Source of the DNA: Chinchilla lanigera
Taxonomy: Eukaryota > Chordata > Mammalia > Rodentia > Chinchillidae
Assembly: GCF_000276665.1 (NCBI RefSeq)
Contig: NW_004955402.1
Span: 2,388,786-2,452,785, forward strand
Direction: 5' to 3'
Length of the DNA: 64,000 nt
A program made the position numbers and the translations under genes. Of the stretch, positions 22,982 to 37,049 are shown in pieces. Each line of letters begins with the position of its first letter. Within the stretch, counting starts at the first letter, position 1. Under the pieces are notes generated by a model that saw only the letters and a program-made list of their open reading frames with translations, did not search any database and was not told the origin of the DNA.

Positions 22982-23448
22982 TGTGTTACACTGCTTGTGT
23001 TTAGATGTCCCCCACTAGCCTCATGCACTCATAGGTGGGGCTTTTCTGAGGTGACTGGATCTGGGGTGTGTGATAGAGGGATTAAAAGTTTGTGAATGTG
23101 GATTAAAGGTGTGATGACTAAATTAGTTCACTGATTGGTTTAGCATAAATCTGGGTATGGGTAATGGGAAGGCCCACCCTGGCTGTTGGTGGCACCAGCC
23201 AATGGGCTTGTAGCCTTAATGGGATAAAAGGGAAAGGAAGGCTACTACTGATGCTGCTGCAGCTGCTGCTCATGGCTTTCTGCCTACCCCACCATAGACT
23301 CTTTCTCCTCTATGATGCCCCTTGGCCATGCCACCTTGCCTTCAAGCCAGCCAGACTGAACCCTCTACAAACCGTGACTTAAAATAAACCTTTCCTCCTT
23401 TAACTTTAGGTGTCAGGAATTTTGTCCCAACAATAAAAAACTAAGACA
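22982..23448 (+). mobile_element. MaLR LTR, nearly complete
   Basis: Begins TGTGTTACACTGC with the TTTAGATGTCCCCCACTAGC block typical of the 5' end of MaLR LTRs. It has a GGGATAAAAGGG TATA-like motif near 23221 and a TTAAAATAAACC polyadenylation block near 23380, and it ends TGTCAGGAATTTTGTCCC...CTAAGACA. This is a solo LTR with no internal region visible. Confidence 0.8.
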
Positions 23449-23475
23449 CCCTGATACCTGTATTAAAATTTTTCA

Positions 23476-23560
23476 GGCCAGGAATACAGCTCAGCAGCAC
23501 AAGCACCTGCCTGACAAGTGCAAGGTCCTGAGTTCAGTTACTGGTACCAAAAAAAAAAAA
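23476..23560 (+). mobile_element. ID SINE with target-site duplication
   Basis: GGCCAGGAATACAGCTCAGC start, CACCTGCCTGACAAGTGCAA middle, and an A tail. The flanking repeats are AAAATTTTTCA at about 23465-23475 and 23563-23573. Confidence 0.92.
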
Positions 23561-26500
23561 ATAAAATTTTTCACTTTCTTACATCTATCTTATGTTGTTC
23601 TCATCTTTTTTCATCTTTCTGAGTTTTTGTTCTGAGGTTTTCTTTAGGCCTATCTCCTAGTTCTTTCTACAGATATGTCTAATAGGATGATAAAACTATG
23701 TATTAGTTTCCTAGTATCAAGTGCTGTATTTTGCAGTTATATATTTACATGACAGTTTTAAATTCCTTGCCAAATTGCTATATCTTTATCTGTTTCCTTG
23801 AACATACTGTGCACGCATGCTGTGACTCCCATGTCCATCATCATAAACCAGTATGTGGCTCTATGTGTGCCATGTGTGGAAAGGTATTCCATGAAGCCAC
23901 TCTTCTCCTCATGTCTCTGGTCATGCCTAAGAAATGGAGCCACTTATCCAAGGACATGTGTCAAAGGGAGGACACCACCCCAGACTTCTCAGGCTCTTGG
24001 ATGGGTGTTTGAAAAGAATGCATCACCCACCCTAAAGAATCTGTTCCCAGTCAGAGAATATTTTTAATGTTCAAAAGTGCTGTCCCTTCCTACCATTCTG
24101 TCTCTTTGCCTCTCTTCATTCCAGAGTTGGCAGATCTTTTGGTCCCTGAGTGCTCGGACTGCAATGGTGGGACGCCATCTACACCCTATCGATGCTTGAC
24201 ATTCTCCTGCTATTGAGCTCTGAGGAAACTGGAGGCCCCGACACAGTTGGGAGGGAGGAGATACAAGCCTCAGAAGCTCATCTGTCTCCTCGCCCAGACT
24301 CCCTTCCCATCTCTCCTTCTCCCTCCTTCTCGGATGAGTTAAAGGAAAAGAAGAACATCTGTTTTAAAACAGAATAAGCAAGGTATAAGCTGCCTCACCC
24401 ACATTTCTTATAACAGTTCCCGCTGCTTCCTGGTGTCTCCAGAGAGCGGTTTGTCCCAACGTGCAAACTCTGTGGCTAAGCAAAAGCTTCAGCTTATCTA
24501 AGAAGTCTTCGAAAGTGTGACCTTAACTATTAAAAAAAAAGATTACCATCAATTTTTATTTGAATCACACTTCCTGCCAAAGGAACCAACTGTTCCTCTG
24601 TGAGCCTTTCCTTCGCCACAAGCTATTGATTGAGCAAGACAGGACCTTGGAAAGAGGACAGGACCTTGGCTGTAGGGAATATGGGGTTTATGAAGGCACC
24701 AAGCTCCAAATTTTGGATTTTTATTGTTGTGTACTATAACATTTGCCAAACAAAATTTTACTGGTCCTGAGTTGCCGATCTAGCAAACAAAACAAAACAA
24801 AACAGGACGAATACTGATCACAATTGCAGTAGGCAACTCTTCAAATAGCTCCTAGTGATCCTGGCCCCAGGGGACTTAGTCCCGTGTGTAACCAGGACCC
24901 GGGCGCTCCTAAATACAGGATCCCCCTAAAGTGATGGGCACCCCTGCTGAGGGCACCAAGATGAGACACTGGGAGCCCCAGTGTACAGCCATGGCCACTT
25001 CTCCCAGGAAGCGCGTCTTCCCGACAGTGGCCAGAACAGTGTGGAAGCAGAACCTGCCTCAGAGCCACTGTGGAGTGACCATAACCCCACCTGACACCTG
25101 ACTGTAACCTTGCAGGAGACCCTGAGCTGGAGGAACGGCTGGGCCGTGCCCAGATTCCCGACCCACAAGAACTGGGAGGTAATACAAGCGCGTTGTTGAA
25201 AGCCTCACCTTTTGAGGAAACTCATTACCCAGTAGCAGACAGCCGATACAGACCCAACAGAGGCACTTATTAAGCACTGACTTGATGCACGCATGCTGCA
25301 TCCTGAATCATGCGAGGCCCGGATGCAGCAGGGCCAGCCCACCTCGCAGGTGAGGTCTACAGGGTTCAGGGCAAGTGGGCAGTGTGGGCAGTTGGCCCAC
25401 AGCAGATGATGAGGGCAGCACTGGGCATGACTTAGAAGGCTCTGCTCTGACAGCAGTGATTCGGAATACTCTACAGCTCTCTGGACTGTGAGAAAGGAAA
25501 TCAAACCACTTGACTCTTTTATTTAAGGCTTCGCTGTCCACTCGTTTGGCAGACTGCGGGCCTGATCAGTCTACAATAACTAGGGGATAATATTAACCCG
25601 ACTTTGCTTTGCCTGACAAAATCTACTGAGGATGATTTAAGCCCTCAGGGTAAAGCCAAAGTCACCAAATGAAGCTGGCAAGAATAAAGCTGTGTAATAA
25701 TCCAACAGCGATAATTCAATCTAAGGGCCAGTACCTAGGGAAGGCAGCACAGCTGCCAAGATCAGAAAACAGGATGGGAGATCTCAGAACAGCTTTTAAG
25801 ATCTCATCGGGGACACCTCTCTGCATCGCTTTGAGGAACTATCAGCACAGCTCCTGCGAGGTGCTGTGAGGTTTCGCCTGCTGTCATCTCCACCTCATTA
25901 GGAATTCTTCGTCTGATGTCATTCCCCCACGTCATTCCACACCACCAGATCCCAAGATCACCAATTCTGTCTGTGCCCTGCCCCCCTGGCCCTGCAGCAG
26001 AGCCCCTCGGTCACAAGGCCCGAGCTCAGACCCTAATGTGACAAATGACGCATCACTGCAGTTCCTGGCACGGGCAGCACGTGGCCACCACCGGCCAGTC
26101 CCAGAAGAGCCCTGCCTTCAGCCTCCAGCACTCCTGCTCCACCGACACTGGAAAGCACTCCCCCGCTTTGACAAGTGCAGGGACAGGAACACACAGGGAC
26201 ATGCGACCACAGCTGAGGGTTCAGAGCTGGGCATCCATCTGATGTCACAAGGATGTGTCAGCCAGGCAGGGCAGGAGGAGCTCCGGGAGTGAGATGGGTA
26301 GGGAGTGAGGGCAGTGGGCTGGTGGCACCAAGAGAACCCAGGCGGCGGGACACACATGGAGCCCGGGCTGCTGCTGCCTCCACGGTGTCCGCCTGCTCCT
26401 CTGCCCTCCTGACCTGCTCCCCGGGAACCCGACCTGACAGAGGCCTCTTGCCGTTTGCCCTCACCGGGCAGTCACCTCCCACTTTTGCGTTCCCGCACAC

Positions 26501-27514
26501 TCCCTAAGGGGTCTGAAGCACCCATGCACACACACATATGCTCGTGTACACGTATTCACTTGCACACATGCATGTGTGCACACATCTACATACACACATA
26601 CACTTATAACTACCTGTGCAGCACAGGCCCTCGGCTTGCTGATCGGCCAGGCTGAGTGGTATTTGTAGGGGTGAGTGGCCGGCAGGCACTTACCCGGTGT
26701 TCATCACGGCTGAGAGCACAGTGACCTCTCCTTTTGTCTGCGCTACGTAACTGAACGCAACATGTAAACCAAGCTTGCTACGGAGCCGGACAGACACACA
26801 TCCCATGCACACCCTGCTGCCCTGGCACGATGTGGCTGTTCCGGGTCATCCGCATGGCCTCGCATCTGAGGTTGAGCCCCACCACCCAGAAGCGCCTTTC
26901 CTGTAGGCTCCGGGCTCAGGGTGCCTAACGGAGGACCCCCTGGAGGCGATGCTGCGGCAGGCCTCTGGCACACAGGAGGACGGTCTGGCAGTGGCCGCCC
27001 ACCAAGGCAACTCCTGTACCCACAGCCGCCCCCTCTGCTGACAGACAGCCACCCCTCCTGCTTCCTCAGGGGCCAAACCTGTCCCTCAGGTGTTTCTGTG
27101 TGCATCTGCTTCTCCCACCTTCAGTGACCTCTGCCAGCCTTCCCTTCCCCTCACACACTACACAAGTTCAATCTCACAATCAGTGTTCCCATGATTGTCA
27201 CAGTAGCTCTGCTTCCCTGCCTGGACCCACCAGGGAGAAATGACCCGGAAACAAAAGGGTAGACCCAGAGACTCTAGAGAGAGCAGACCCAGAAGGGTAC
27301 CCAGAGAGCAGACCCAGGCAGGAGCCACACAGGATACTCCCCAGGGATCAGAAAGACAGGCCACCAAGGCCACGGCCACTCCCTGTCACTCTGCTGGGGA
27401 GTTCAGGCCGTCCTGAGGGCCAGGGAATCTACGAAACCGACTCAGTGGCAGAACCTTAAGAGGATTAGCTAGAAACCAAATTGGAGACAGAGGCCACATG
27501 AGGCTGTTTACACA

Positions 27515-27590
27515 TTTGTTGGTTTTTATTAAGCACCTACCAGGCGCCCAGCACTATCACAGATGCTAGTGACCTGGATGGAAGTGCCAG
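27515..27590. repeat. L2/MIR-like remnant
   Basis: TTATTAAGCACCTACCAGGC followed by GCCCAGCACTATCACAGATG resembles the conserved 'gcacctactatgtgccaggcac' region of L2/MIR. It is very short. Confidence 0.45.
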
Positions 27591-29440
27591 CTTCTGCCAC
27601 ATCCCGGCTACGACTCGGTGACGAGGCTTGGTTTACACTCTGTGTTCAGTTACACAGAACAGACAGAATGGAGGTCATGAGCCCCCCTGAATGAACACCG
27701 TGTCAGTAACTGAGGATCTGTTACTACAGGGCCTGTGTCGCACAGATAGTTCAGGACCCATTGTGATCCCTTAGCCAAGGCGGTGACTGCTGCAGGTATG
27801 GTTGAACCTGCAAGAATCAGCCCCAAGAGGCTGGCACAGAGAAGAGTGAATGGCCAGTAATGTCCACAGGATTTACAGCAAGAGAGTTGAGACTGCTCGC
27901 TCTACCTTCCTTACTCCCTCCCATCTCTGACCAAGTAATGATGGCTTCTCACCCACCCGATTCTGGGAATCACCCTGTACTTATGTACACCAAGGCCTGG
28001 GCGCACCAGGACTGGACAGCACATCCAGACAGCAGCTTGGGACAAAGGCAGGGAGCCAGACAGGAGGCAAGTTGGGGCCTGGGGGCCAGAAAGCCCTGGC
28101 TGCCGGTCCATCTGCACCACCCGACTCTGCTGCAAACGTGTCCTCCTGGCTAAAGGTTCCTCTGTCATCCAGGACTTTCCAACCCTTGAAGAGACTTACA
28201 AAACTCAACCAAAAGTCATCAGTGAACTTCCACCTCCAGGGAAAACACCATGAGCCTTCACCTCCAATTGTGCTCTTTGAAAATAAAGGATATGGTATTA
28301 TTCTTACTTGCAGAAATTTTATCAAGAAATGTATGGTAGCCTAAGTCACTATTCCTGCACACTCCCAGCGTGTCCTGTCAAGGAGGAAATGTGGGTACAG
28401 CTGGGACACCGCGGGCAACAGAGCACAGTCAGACATAGACACACTTCCCAGCGACAGCCCCAGCCCGTGCCCTGCTGATGGTCAGCGGCTACAACAGGGA
28501 GCCCATGCTTTCAGTCCTGAACAGTGCCCTCCACCGCTCCCCAGAAGAGGGTGAGGTGAAAGTCAAAGAGGAAAGCCAGCAGCCCCCAACAGGGCTATAT
28601 AGGATGGCACCCCGCAGAGGCACCACCGTGTCGATGATCCGAAAGTCCAGCCCTGGTTTTACACAAACAGCTCCTACACAGAACACCCCAGAAACCTCAC
28701 TACACATGGGGAGCTCCTGTCTCAGAGGCAGGGCCACAGGCACTGGTGTAGATGTGGCCCAAATGGCAGGTGCACACGGCCACCTGGGACAAAGCCACAG
28801 CAATGGACGGTGAGCAAAGGGCAACTGAAGAGAGGGCAGCCGGGGCTTCTGGAGAATGGAGTGGCAGAGCGCTGAGCTTGGAGTCTGCTATCAGGGGCTC
28901 TCGCTAATGTAATCCTGCTGGCAGCAGGGATGCTGAGGATGGCTGACATCTGTGACGCTGAACCCCGCTGGACTCTGTCAACAGAGTCACCACCTCCTCT
29001 TCAGCACAGGCCCACGGAGGTGAGACGGACCGCCACCGCCCCCGGCAGCTGGGAAAAGGCTCGGGGGTGGGCGGTGTGTGCCTCAAACCCTGCCCTCATC
29101 TTCAGACCGCAGACACCGTCTGGGTGCCCGATCCCCTGAGCAGTCGCATTCACACAGACAGACATGATCCCAGCCTCACCCCTCCGTCACTGACTCCTCA
29201 CACGCTGGGCACCGAGCTGCCACGGAGGCCCCGGGGGCTCTGCCTTCCCTGTGGGCCCCAGAGATGCATACGCAGGGATGGGACGTGGTGCCGGGGCTTG
29301 CGGGCCTCGCAGACACAGCTCCGTTTGCGATGCACACATGACAGTGGCGGTGGTCACATGGGACCAGCAGCCCTCCCATCTTGGAGTGAGGCTGCTCAGG
29401 CCTGCAGGGACTTGCCCGGCCCCTGCGCGTCCTCAAGCTT

Positions 29441-29521
29441 TTTTTTTGTATGGGAAATCGAACTCAGGGCCCCGCGCTTGCCAGGCAGGCACCATGCCGC
29501 TGAACTACATCTCCAGCCCTA
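29441..29521 (-). mobile_element. ID SINE with target-site duplication
   Basis: Reverse complement ID (GGGAAATCGAACTCAGGGCC to CTGAACTACATCTCCAGCCC) with a short T run. Repeats GCGTCCT(C/T)AAGCTT lie at 29427-29440 and 29522-29535. Confidence 0.93.
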
Positions 29522-30124
29522 GCGTCCTTAAGCTTATAAGCGATTGCTTACAAGTGATATACGAGAACATGCTCCTCATCAAGCACTCCTAAGAGAAGAA
29601 AACCGTAGCTGCCTTCCTCTTCACTGGTCTAAAAGCGCGACGGCTCAGAGCGCTGCCTGTTCCTCACCGCGTTCGGTCTGCATGGCCGCTCTGCGGGTTC
29701 CCTATTCCCAGTTTACAGGTGAAGCCTCACGGCCTTCAAGCTACCTGAAGAAATGGCGCGGGACCAAGTCCCAGGCCGCCACCTCCCACCACCTGCGCCC
29801 CATCACTCCAGGACCTTCGCCCCACATCTGCCTGCAGAAATCAGCAGAGCTTCAGGGAGCTCCACACGCTGGGCCCGGAGGGGCGAAAGGGCAGAGCCAA
29901 GGCCTCAGAGCAAAGGGGCGGGCGCTCACTCTTCATAAGCAAGCAACTTTGATTCATCTTCACACTTAATTTTCTGCCAGTAAGAATAGACAAGTGGATG
30001 ACAACCACCCCAGCACAACCACTTCTTTTTCACAGTGTCATGAGGTTTGCAGGCAAATATCTAAAATCCCCCGGGGGACCCCTGAGATCCACAGACACAC
30101 ATCTCCTTTAAGAAGTGTGCCGGG

Positions 30125-30209
30125 GGGGCGGGGATACAGCTCAGCAGCACACGCGCCTGCCTGGCAAGCGCAAGCTCCTGAGTTCGATTCCCGGTACCAA
30201 AAAAAAAAA
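30125..30209 (+). mobile_element. ID SINE with target-site duplication
   Basis: GGCGGGGATACAGCTCAGCA start, GCCTGCCTGGCAAGCGCAAG middle, TTCGATTCCCGGTACC end and an A tail. Repeats AAGTGTGCCGGG lie at 30113-30124 and 30210-30221. Confidence 0.95.
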
Positions 30210-30807
30210 AAGTGTGCCGGGAAGTGAGGCGGGAAAACTTGCAGAATGTGCTTCGCGGGGTCCCACGGCCCTGGCTGCTCTGGGGAGACGCGTGTGGGTG
30301 CCACCACCGCCGAGGAAGCATCTGCAGTGCCGGCCACACGTGCCCAGCTGTGCAGCCTCTGCGTGCGTCCTCTCGCGTGTGAACACTTGCATTTAAGTGA
30401 GCCGGGTGCCACCGTGCTCAGGCATTACAGCGCCACAACATGCACAGGAGCACACACATTAGGAAGTGTTTCACAGTCAGGATCTGCTCACCACGGAGCC
30501 CCCCGAGGGCGGAAAGCAGGGGGTGCCAAGTCTGAGCACGGGCAGTGTCCCCCAAAGGTGCGCATGTAAAGGCATGGTCCCCAGGGCTCTGGACCTCAGG
30601 TGAGGCCTGTGGGAGGACTGCAGGTCACTGGGGCTGCCAGCTGAAGGGACCGTGGAGCACCAGGCAGTCCCCCTCTGTCTCCTGGCTTGATAACTGCTGA
30701 ACTGACGCAGACATCCCATCCTTGGTCCCCTCCTCAACAGAAGCCAGCGCCACAGGCTGCCTTATCTTGGGCTGGAATCTCCAAAATTTAAAACAAAACA
30801 AAACTTT

Positions 30808-30971
30808 CAGCTGAGAGTGGTGGCCCACAATTATAATCCCAGCACTTTGGGAGGCTGAGGCAGGAGGATCTCAAATTCAAGCCTGGAAAATTCAGCATGA
30901 CTCTCAAAATAAGTAAAAGGGCTGGGGAAGTGGCTCAGTGCAAAGGTCCTCGGCTCAGTCCCCAGTATCGC
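30808..30971 (+). mobile_element. B1-ID fusion SINE (B1-dID)
   Basis: The B1 half (GGTGGCCCACAATTATAATC, GGGAGGCTGAGGCAGGAGGA) is joined to an ID half (GGGCTGGGGAAGTGGCTCAG, TCAGTCCCCAGTATCGC). A-rich AAAATT(T/C)AAAAC-type repeats flank it near 30783 and 30972. Confidence 0.85.
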
Positions 30972-33674
30972 AAAATTCAAAACCAAAACCTCTTTTCTTC
31001 ATTAGTAGCCCACACTCTAGGTATCTCACCCCAGCAACGTGCAGCTGACTAATACAGCAGCTGCAAACCATAACTGCCCTCTGCACCACCCAGTCTCAGG
31101 GCTCTGCATCAGAGGAGCCCGCTGGTGCCACAGAAGAGCAAGTGCGGAAAAGGTACAGCAACCGGGGAGACAGGGAGTTCATCCCACACAGGCAGGAGGC
31201 GAGTGCAGGCCGAGTCCCTGTGAGCAGGCAGGAGAGAGGACGCAGTGTGTGGAGAGGAGTTCAGCCAAGCAGCAAAGGCCATGAGCTAGAGCGGGCCCCG
31301 CTTCCTGGAGCCTGGCTGCTCCCCACCTCGGGTTCCATGGCTGCTGTGCCCTCCAGTGCCCGCTCGATGCCTGACTCCGCACCCCCCCAGGAGGAAGCAC
31401 CCCTGTTGAGTCCTGGCCACAACCTTTGGCGTCAGCCCCTCCCTTTTGTCATCACACCATTAAACACAGTTTCTCATAGGAACAGCTCAAGTTTCAGCTA
31501 CAAGTATTTTTTATGTCCACACCCACACAGAGCATTGAACTGCTCCACCACGAGGGCTGGGAAGCCACAGACCAGCAAAACGATGCCTCCAGCCTAGAGA
31601 GAGGGTGACCTTGCAGCCCGGGAAAGGTCATACGGGCTGATGTCAGGGCCTCTCCGACACCAGGCCCTGCTGCCGACACCAGGCCACACCTCGGGCTTGC
31701 TCCTCTGTTCCACGCAGCACATGACCAAGGTCGTGGTTTAAAGACTGCCACACACGCACACAATTCAGTTGACAGAGCTGAAGCTGTAGAAAGTTACGGC
31801 ACTGTCTCATCTGCCAGGGAGCATTCCTTCTACATTCTCGCTTCACAAAAACACCACTGACAAAAACAAGAAAAATAAATGTGCTGAGAGAGTCGATGGC
31901 CCTCTCCAGGAGGGAATCATCACCGCTGCTGTTCCCGTCGGGCCCTTCGCCCTGTTCGTGTTCTGACGCTGGAGCAACACCACCCTGTCCCCATTCCACG
32001 TGATTCTCTCCCGAAGAGTCAGGAAGACCACAGTTAGATGGAGGCGACCTGGCCAGGAGCCCATGGATAATAATTTGGTCAGATGAACCGAAAAAAAAAT
32101 GTTTCTCCACTTAGTGGTTTGGATGACGGCAGAGGCCAGGAAACTTCTGCAAACCTCTGCACTGCCCTCATCTGACCCTAGCAGCAAGCGGAACAGCCAA
32201 CTTGGAGCTTAGCTTTCCCACCATGAATCTGGTGTTTCGCCCAAAACGCCCCCCGAAGCTGCACCAGGAATCTCTATTCTGGGCCGCTGCCTGCCCCCTC
32301 CCAGGGGACCATGACACTGAGAACGCGTGTCCAGCAGCCCCGCACAGGCCAAGCCGGCATTTTTACCCATGGCAGCCTCCATCTAGGATCTCAGTGGCAG
32401 AGTGCACACATAGCCCTTCATGCCAGGGTCACCAGGACGTGGACAGCAGCCTGCCGCATTCTGCTGACCTCATAGAAGAGCTCTGAAGCCCCAGCTTCCT
32501 CTGTCCTTGGAGCTCAGTTCCAGACGAGACTGCAGTAAGCAGCGTGAAGGAAAGGGCTCTCCCTTACTCCTGACTGCTTTACCCGCCTTAGTTATTCCCG
32601 CTCTCTCCCAATTGCAGGGCGGAGACTCCGGGAGACCACGAGACACATCCTAGCAAACACTGACAAGATCAGAACAAGCACAGCCTGAAAGAGAGGAGCA
32701 TGGAAACGGTGAGCCTGGCCCAGGCTCTTCCCAGGGTCCCCTCTCAGGCAGCAGAGGTCATCAGAGTCACAGCCTGGTCGTGGGGTCGAAGGCACAGAAT
32801 TCAAATCTCCCCCTGGGTGGCTCTGTGGAGAGGAGGCAGAAGGGGCCCGGGCTGCAGAGGCTCACTGTGAAGACTGAACAAGCCGTGCCCACAGCACGGC
32901 GCCAGCACGCGAGAAGAATCAGCTGCTGCTGATGGGCAGAGTGAAGAGCATCAGCCTGCGGGCTGCAGGAAGGAGCGCCCCGAGACCCAGCCAGCAACAC
33001 AGGCTGCATGCAAATCTGCAGCGACATCTTCATCTTAAAATAACTATTCGTGCAATCACAAGCACCGGCGGGGAAAAAAAAGGAGGCCCTTCACCGCGGC
33101 CACCTGCACCTCTGTGTCATTTGAATGTTGTAGTCCTGCGCCACGCATTCCTCAGACAGCCTTCAAATGTGACACCTCTGACCCAGGTGGAGGGGTTAGG
33201 GTACGATGTTGTGCTCTCCCCTAGGCTTGTCCACGCACATGAACCTTTTGACCCTAACAGTTTCTCCCCATGTTTTGACTGTCACCCACGTCGCAGATTC
33301 CTAGCGATGCTCGTGAGAGGCCCTGCGGGAAGCTCACCAAAGAAGGCACCATCCCAGGCCATCCCTGGGCGACTCCAGTGCAGATGCCGCTGACCCTGGT
33401 GTTACACATGCCGTGCTTTTGGTAGAAAACACCTAATACCAATGACCTAAACCCTAGGAACTAACAACTCACATGCACACTATATCAGGCATTTCTACAA
33501 AGAGGGACAGCTCACACAACACGAAACGAGCCATTTTCAAGCCAGCACCTTGCTGCATTTAGTACCTTCCCCGTGTTGTACAGCCAATACCTCTATCTCA
33601 GTCCCCGACACCTGCCTCACCTCAAGTAACTCCCTACGCGGTAACCACCCGCCCACCCCAGGGCCTGAGTCAGA

Positions 33675-36600
33675 TTTCTGCCCCAGTGGGTTTACCCATT
33701 CTAGAAATTTCACATAAATGGAGCTACACAGGATGTAACCTATTGTGCCTTGTTTCTTTCACCCTGCTCCATGTTCTTTCTTTTAATGCATTTTATTTAT
33801 TTATTTATTTATTTATTTTCCCTTCCGGTACCGGGAATCGAACTCATGACCTTGCGCTTGCCAGGCAGGTGCTGTGCCGCTGAGCTAAATCCCCAGGCCC
33901 TGCTCCATGTTCTTAAGCTTCATCCACGTTGTGTTGGCATTTCTTTCCTTTTGCGCCCGAGTGACATTTCATTGCATGCGTGTGCCACAGCCTGTCTCTC
34001 CACCACTGCTCATGGGCTTTGGGGTTCCTTCCCTCTTTTTGGCGATTGCGACAGGGATGCTATTCACACGTAAGTCTTGGTTTACATCCCTGTTTTCAGT
34101 CCTTTGTGTGTATACGTAGGAGTAGAACTGCCGGATCATGCAGTTCTATGTTCAACTTTTTGAAGAACCATGGAATCACTCCTTTCCACAAAGGAAGCAC
34201 TGGACACTTCCACCAGGCACCTGGTTTCTTCACAGCCTCACCAACATTTATTATTCTCCTCGTTTAAAATTATATCCCTCCCAGTAGACAGGAAGTGACA
34301 TTTCACTGTGGTTTTAATTCTCTAATGACTAATGAGGTTGGAGCATGTTTTCACATGATTCCTGACCTTTTTTGTATGTGGACAAAGGTCTGTTCAAATT
34401 CTTTGCTCTTTCTTAATCAAGCAGTTTATCTTTTTGTGTTGAACGGTAAGTGTACTTTACACATCCAGACAGTCAAGCCCCTCATCAGACACTTGATTTG
34501 AAAATACTTCCTCCTGTTCAATAGGTTGTCTTTTTACTTTCTTAGTACTGTTCTTTGATGCCTAGGTTTTAATTTTGATGGTATAGTTTTAGGTGCTTTT
34601 CTCATTTTTCATGTTTTGGTGTCATATCTAAGAATCTGCTGCCAAATTCAAAGTCATGATAATTTCACCCTGTGTGTTTCCTTTACAAGTTTCACAGATT
34701 TAGCTCTTAAAAACCTGAGGAATTCAACCTAAATATGTGAACATCCATTTGTTCCAGCATCATTCCTTAAAAACATTATTTTTTTCCCTGTTGAATTATG
34801 GTAGCACTTTTGTCAGCAATCAGCCAGTCATAGTTGCATGGGATTATTTATGAACTCTTAATTCCATTCCACTGGTCCATATACTTTATCTTTACACCGG
34901 TGCCATACTGCTTTGATTATTACAGCTTTGTGGTTGCTTTAAATTGGGGAGCACAAGTCCTCCAATTTTGTTCTTCTTTTTCAAGATTATTTTGGTTATT
35001 CAGGGCCTCTTGAAATGCTGTATGTATTCTATTTCTGTAAAAAGGGCCTTTGGAATTCGGATAGTAATTGTACTAAAACTGTTCATCACTTTAATATTGC
35101 CATCTTGACTTATTAAATTAATAATATGACTTTCAATCATATTATCAGTGAATGAACAAGAGATGAGTCAGTGAACAGGGATGTCTTTCCACTTACTTGG
35201 ATGTGCTTTGTAATCTTTCCAGAATTTTCCTCCTTTCCCTGTATACAAACCTGGCGCTTCTTTTGTTAAATTTATTCCTAAGTATGTTATTCATTTGGAT
35301 GCTTCTATCACAATCCTTTTGGTAATTTCAGATTGCTCACTACTAGTGTTAAGAAACAACGACCCTGTGCATGTTCCTGTGACTTTGTTGAATTCAACCA
35401 ATTAGTGCTAGTGGCTTTTCATAGATTCTACAAGGCTTTCTACATCTGAGATCATATCATCCACCAACAGATGCAGTTTCACTTCCTCCTTTCTAATTCA
35501 GTGCTTTTCACTTCTTTCTGTCACGTGACTTCCCTGGCTAGGCCTTTCTGGGTGATGTGGGGTGGCGATGGTGGCAGGGGCATCCTCATCACCTTCCTCA
35601 TCTTACAGGAAAAGCCTTCATCCTTTCCCTGTGGAGGACGATGTTGGCTGTGGATTTTTCACAAATGCTCTCTATCATCTGAAGCAGTTCTCTTCTCTGT
35701 CTAGTTTTCTGAGTGTTTTTACCATGAAAGGGTGTCAGAATGTCTCAACTCCCTTGTCTGCATCTCCTGAAATGATCACGGGGTTGGTGGTTTGGGTTTT
35801 GATTCCAATTCAATTCATGGAGTGTTTTACACAGGTAGATTTTCTTTTGTTTAACCATCTTGCATGCCTAAGAAAAATCTCACTTGGTCATGGCGTGTAT
35901 TCCTTTTAATATGCTGTCTGGTTCAGCTTGCTATTATTTTGTTAAGGATTTCTGCATTCATATCACAAAGGATATGCTCTGTAATTTTCTTTCCTTATAA
36001 TATCTTTGTTTCTGGGTTTAGTATGAGGGTAACCCCCAACCTCCTAAATGACAGTGTGTGTTCCCTTCTCTACTGTTTTGAAGAAGTCTGAGAAAAGTTG
36101 GCATTATTCTTCTTTAAATGTTTGGTGGAACTCACTGAGAAAGCCATGTGGTCCTGAACTTCTCTTTCGGGAGGTTCCTTTTTTGGTGTTCCACGTCTTT
36201 CTTTTATTAGTGCACACTGGTCACAGCGAGTGGTGCATTTCATCAGGGCCGCTCTGCCTGTGCACATAACATACTTTGACATTTTCACCCATCACCCTCC
36301 TGCCCTGCCCCATCCAACTTCCCCTTTTGGAGGGTTTCTCCACGCATGCAGTGTAATCTGATCACATACATTCTGAGGGTTTTGATTACTAATTTAACCT
36401 CGTTATAAATATGCTCAGATTTTATATTGATTGAGACAGTCGGGTGCTTCGTGAATTTTAGGCATCTATTTCCCTAGGTCATCTGATCTGTTGACTTATC
36501 ATTTCTCACTGAGCCCACTTAGCAACCCTTCTCATTTCTCTAAGGTCAATAGGAATGCCCTCATTTTCACTTATTTTATTTTAATTATTTGCACCTGCTT

Positions 36601-36930
36601 TCCTTTGTTCTTAGTAATCCCACTAAAAGTTTGTCTTTATTGGTTTTCAAAGAACTGATTTTATTTCACCGATTTCCACTAGTGATCTTCTGGTCTCTAT
36701 TTTCTCACCTCCCCATTAATTCCCAGCTGGGGTAGCTGTGGGCTTATTTTGCTCTTCTTTTCCTGCTTCCTGGTGGTGTAACACTGGGTGACGGATTAGA
36801 AGCCTCTCTTCTTCATAAGCTTAGTAATTTACAGTCCTGAGCCTTCCTCTCACCCCGCTTCTGCTGCATCCTCAGGGTCTTCTAATTCCCACCATAACCC
36901 CACCTTTGACTTGTGGTTGTTCGTGAATCT
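33675..36930 (-). mobile_element. L1 (L1M-type) long antisense fragment
   Basis: On plus, ordered antisense L1 landmarks run from the 3' side (GAAATTTCACATAAATGGAG near 33705, GTAGGAGTAGAACTGCCGGA near 34117, CTCACCAACATTTATTATTC near 34237) through ORF2 (CATTCCACTGGTCCATATAC near 34864, TTTGTTAAATTTATTCCTAA near 35261) to the upstream ORF2 block near 36730-36880. It is 3.2 kb and full of stops in ORF2, so non-functional. An ID SINE splits it at 33779-33897. Confidence 0.8.
33779..33897 (-). mobile_element. ID SINE inside the L1, with 17-bp target-site duplication
   Basis: Reverse complement ID (GGTACCGGGAATCGAACTCA to GCTGAGCTAAATCCCCAGG) with a (TTTA)n-expanded tail at about 33798-33819. 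Perfect repeats CCCTGCTCCATGTTCTT lie at 33762-33778 and 33898-33914. Confidence 0.96.
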
Positions 36931-37049
36931 GCACCACTTTTACCATATGAAGAGGAAAAAGTTCAGCATCTTAAACCCTTAGGATTAACTAATTCTTCCA
37001 CGTTTTGCATTAACTTCTGGGTAATACTGTAGTGTCCGCTCCTACGGTA

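Noticed and set aside
28560..28850. Overlapping open frames on both strands
   Set aside because: Both strands are open in GC-balanced intron DNA with no similarity to known proteins. Typical chance frames.
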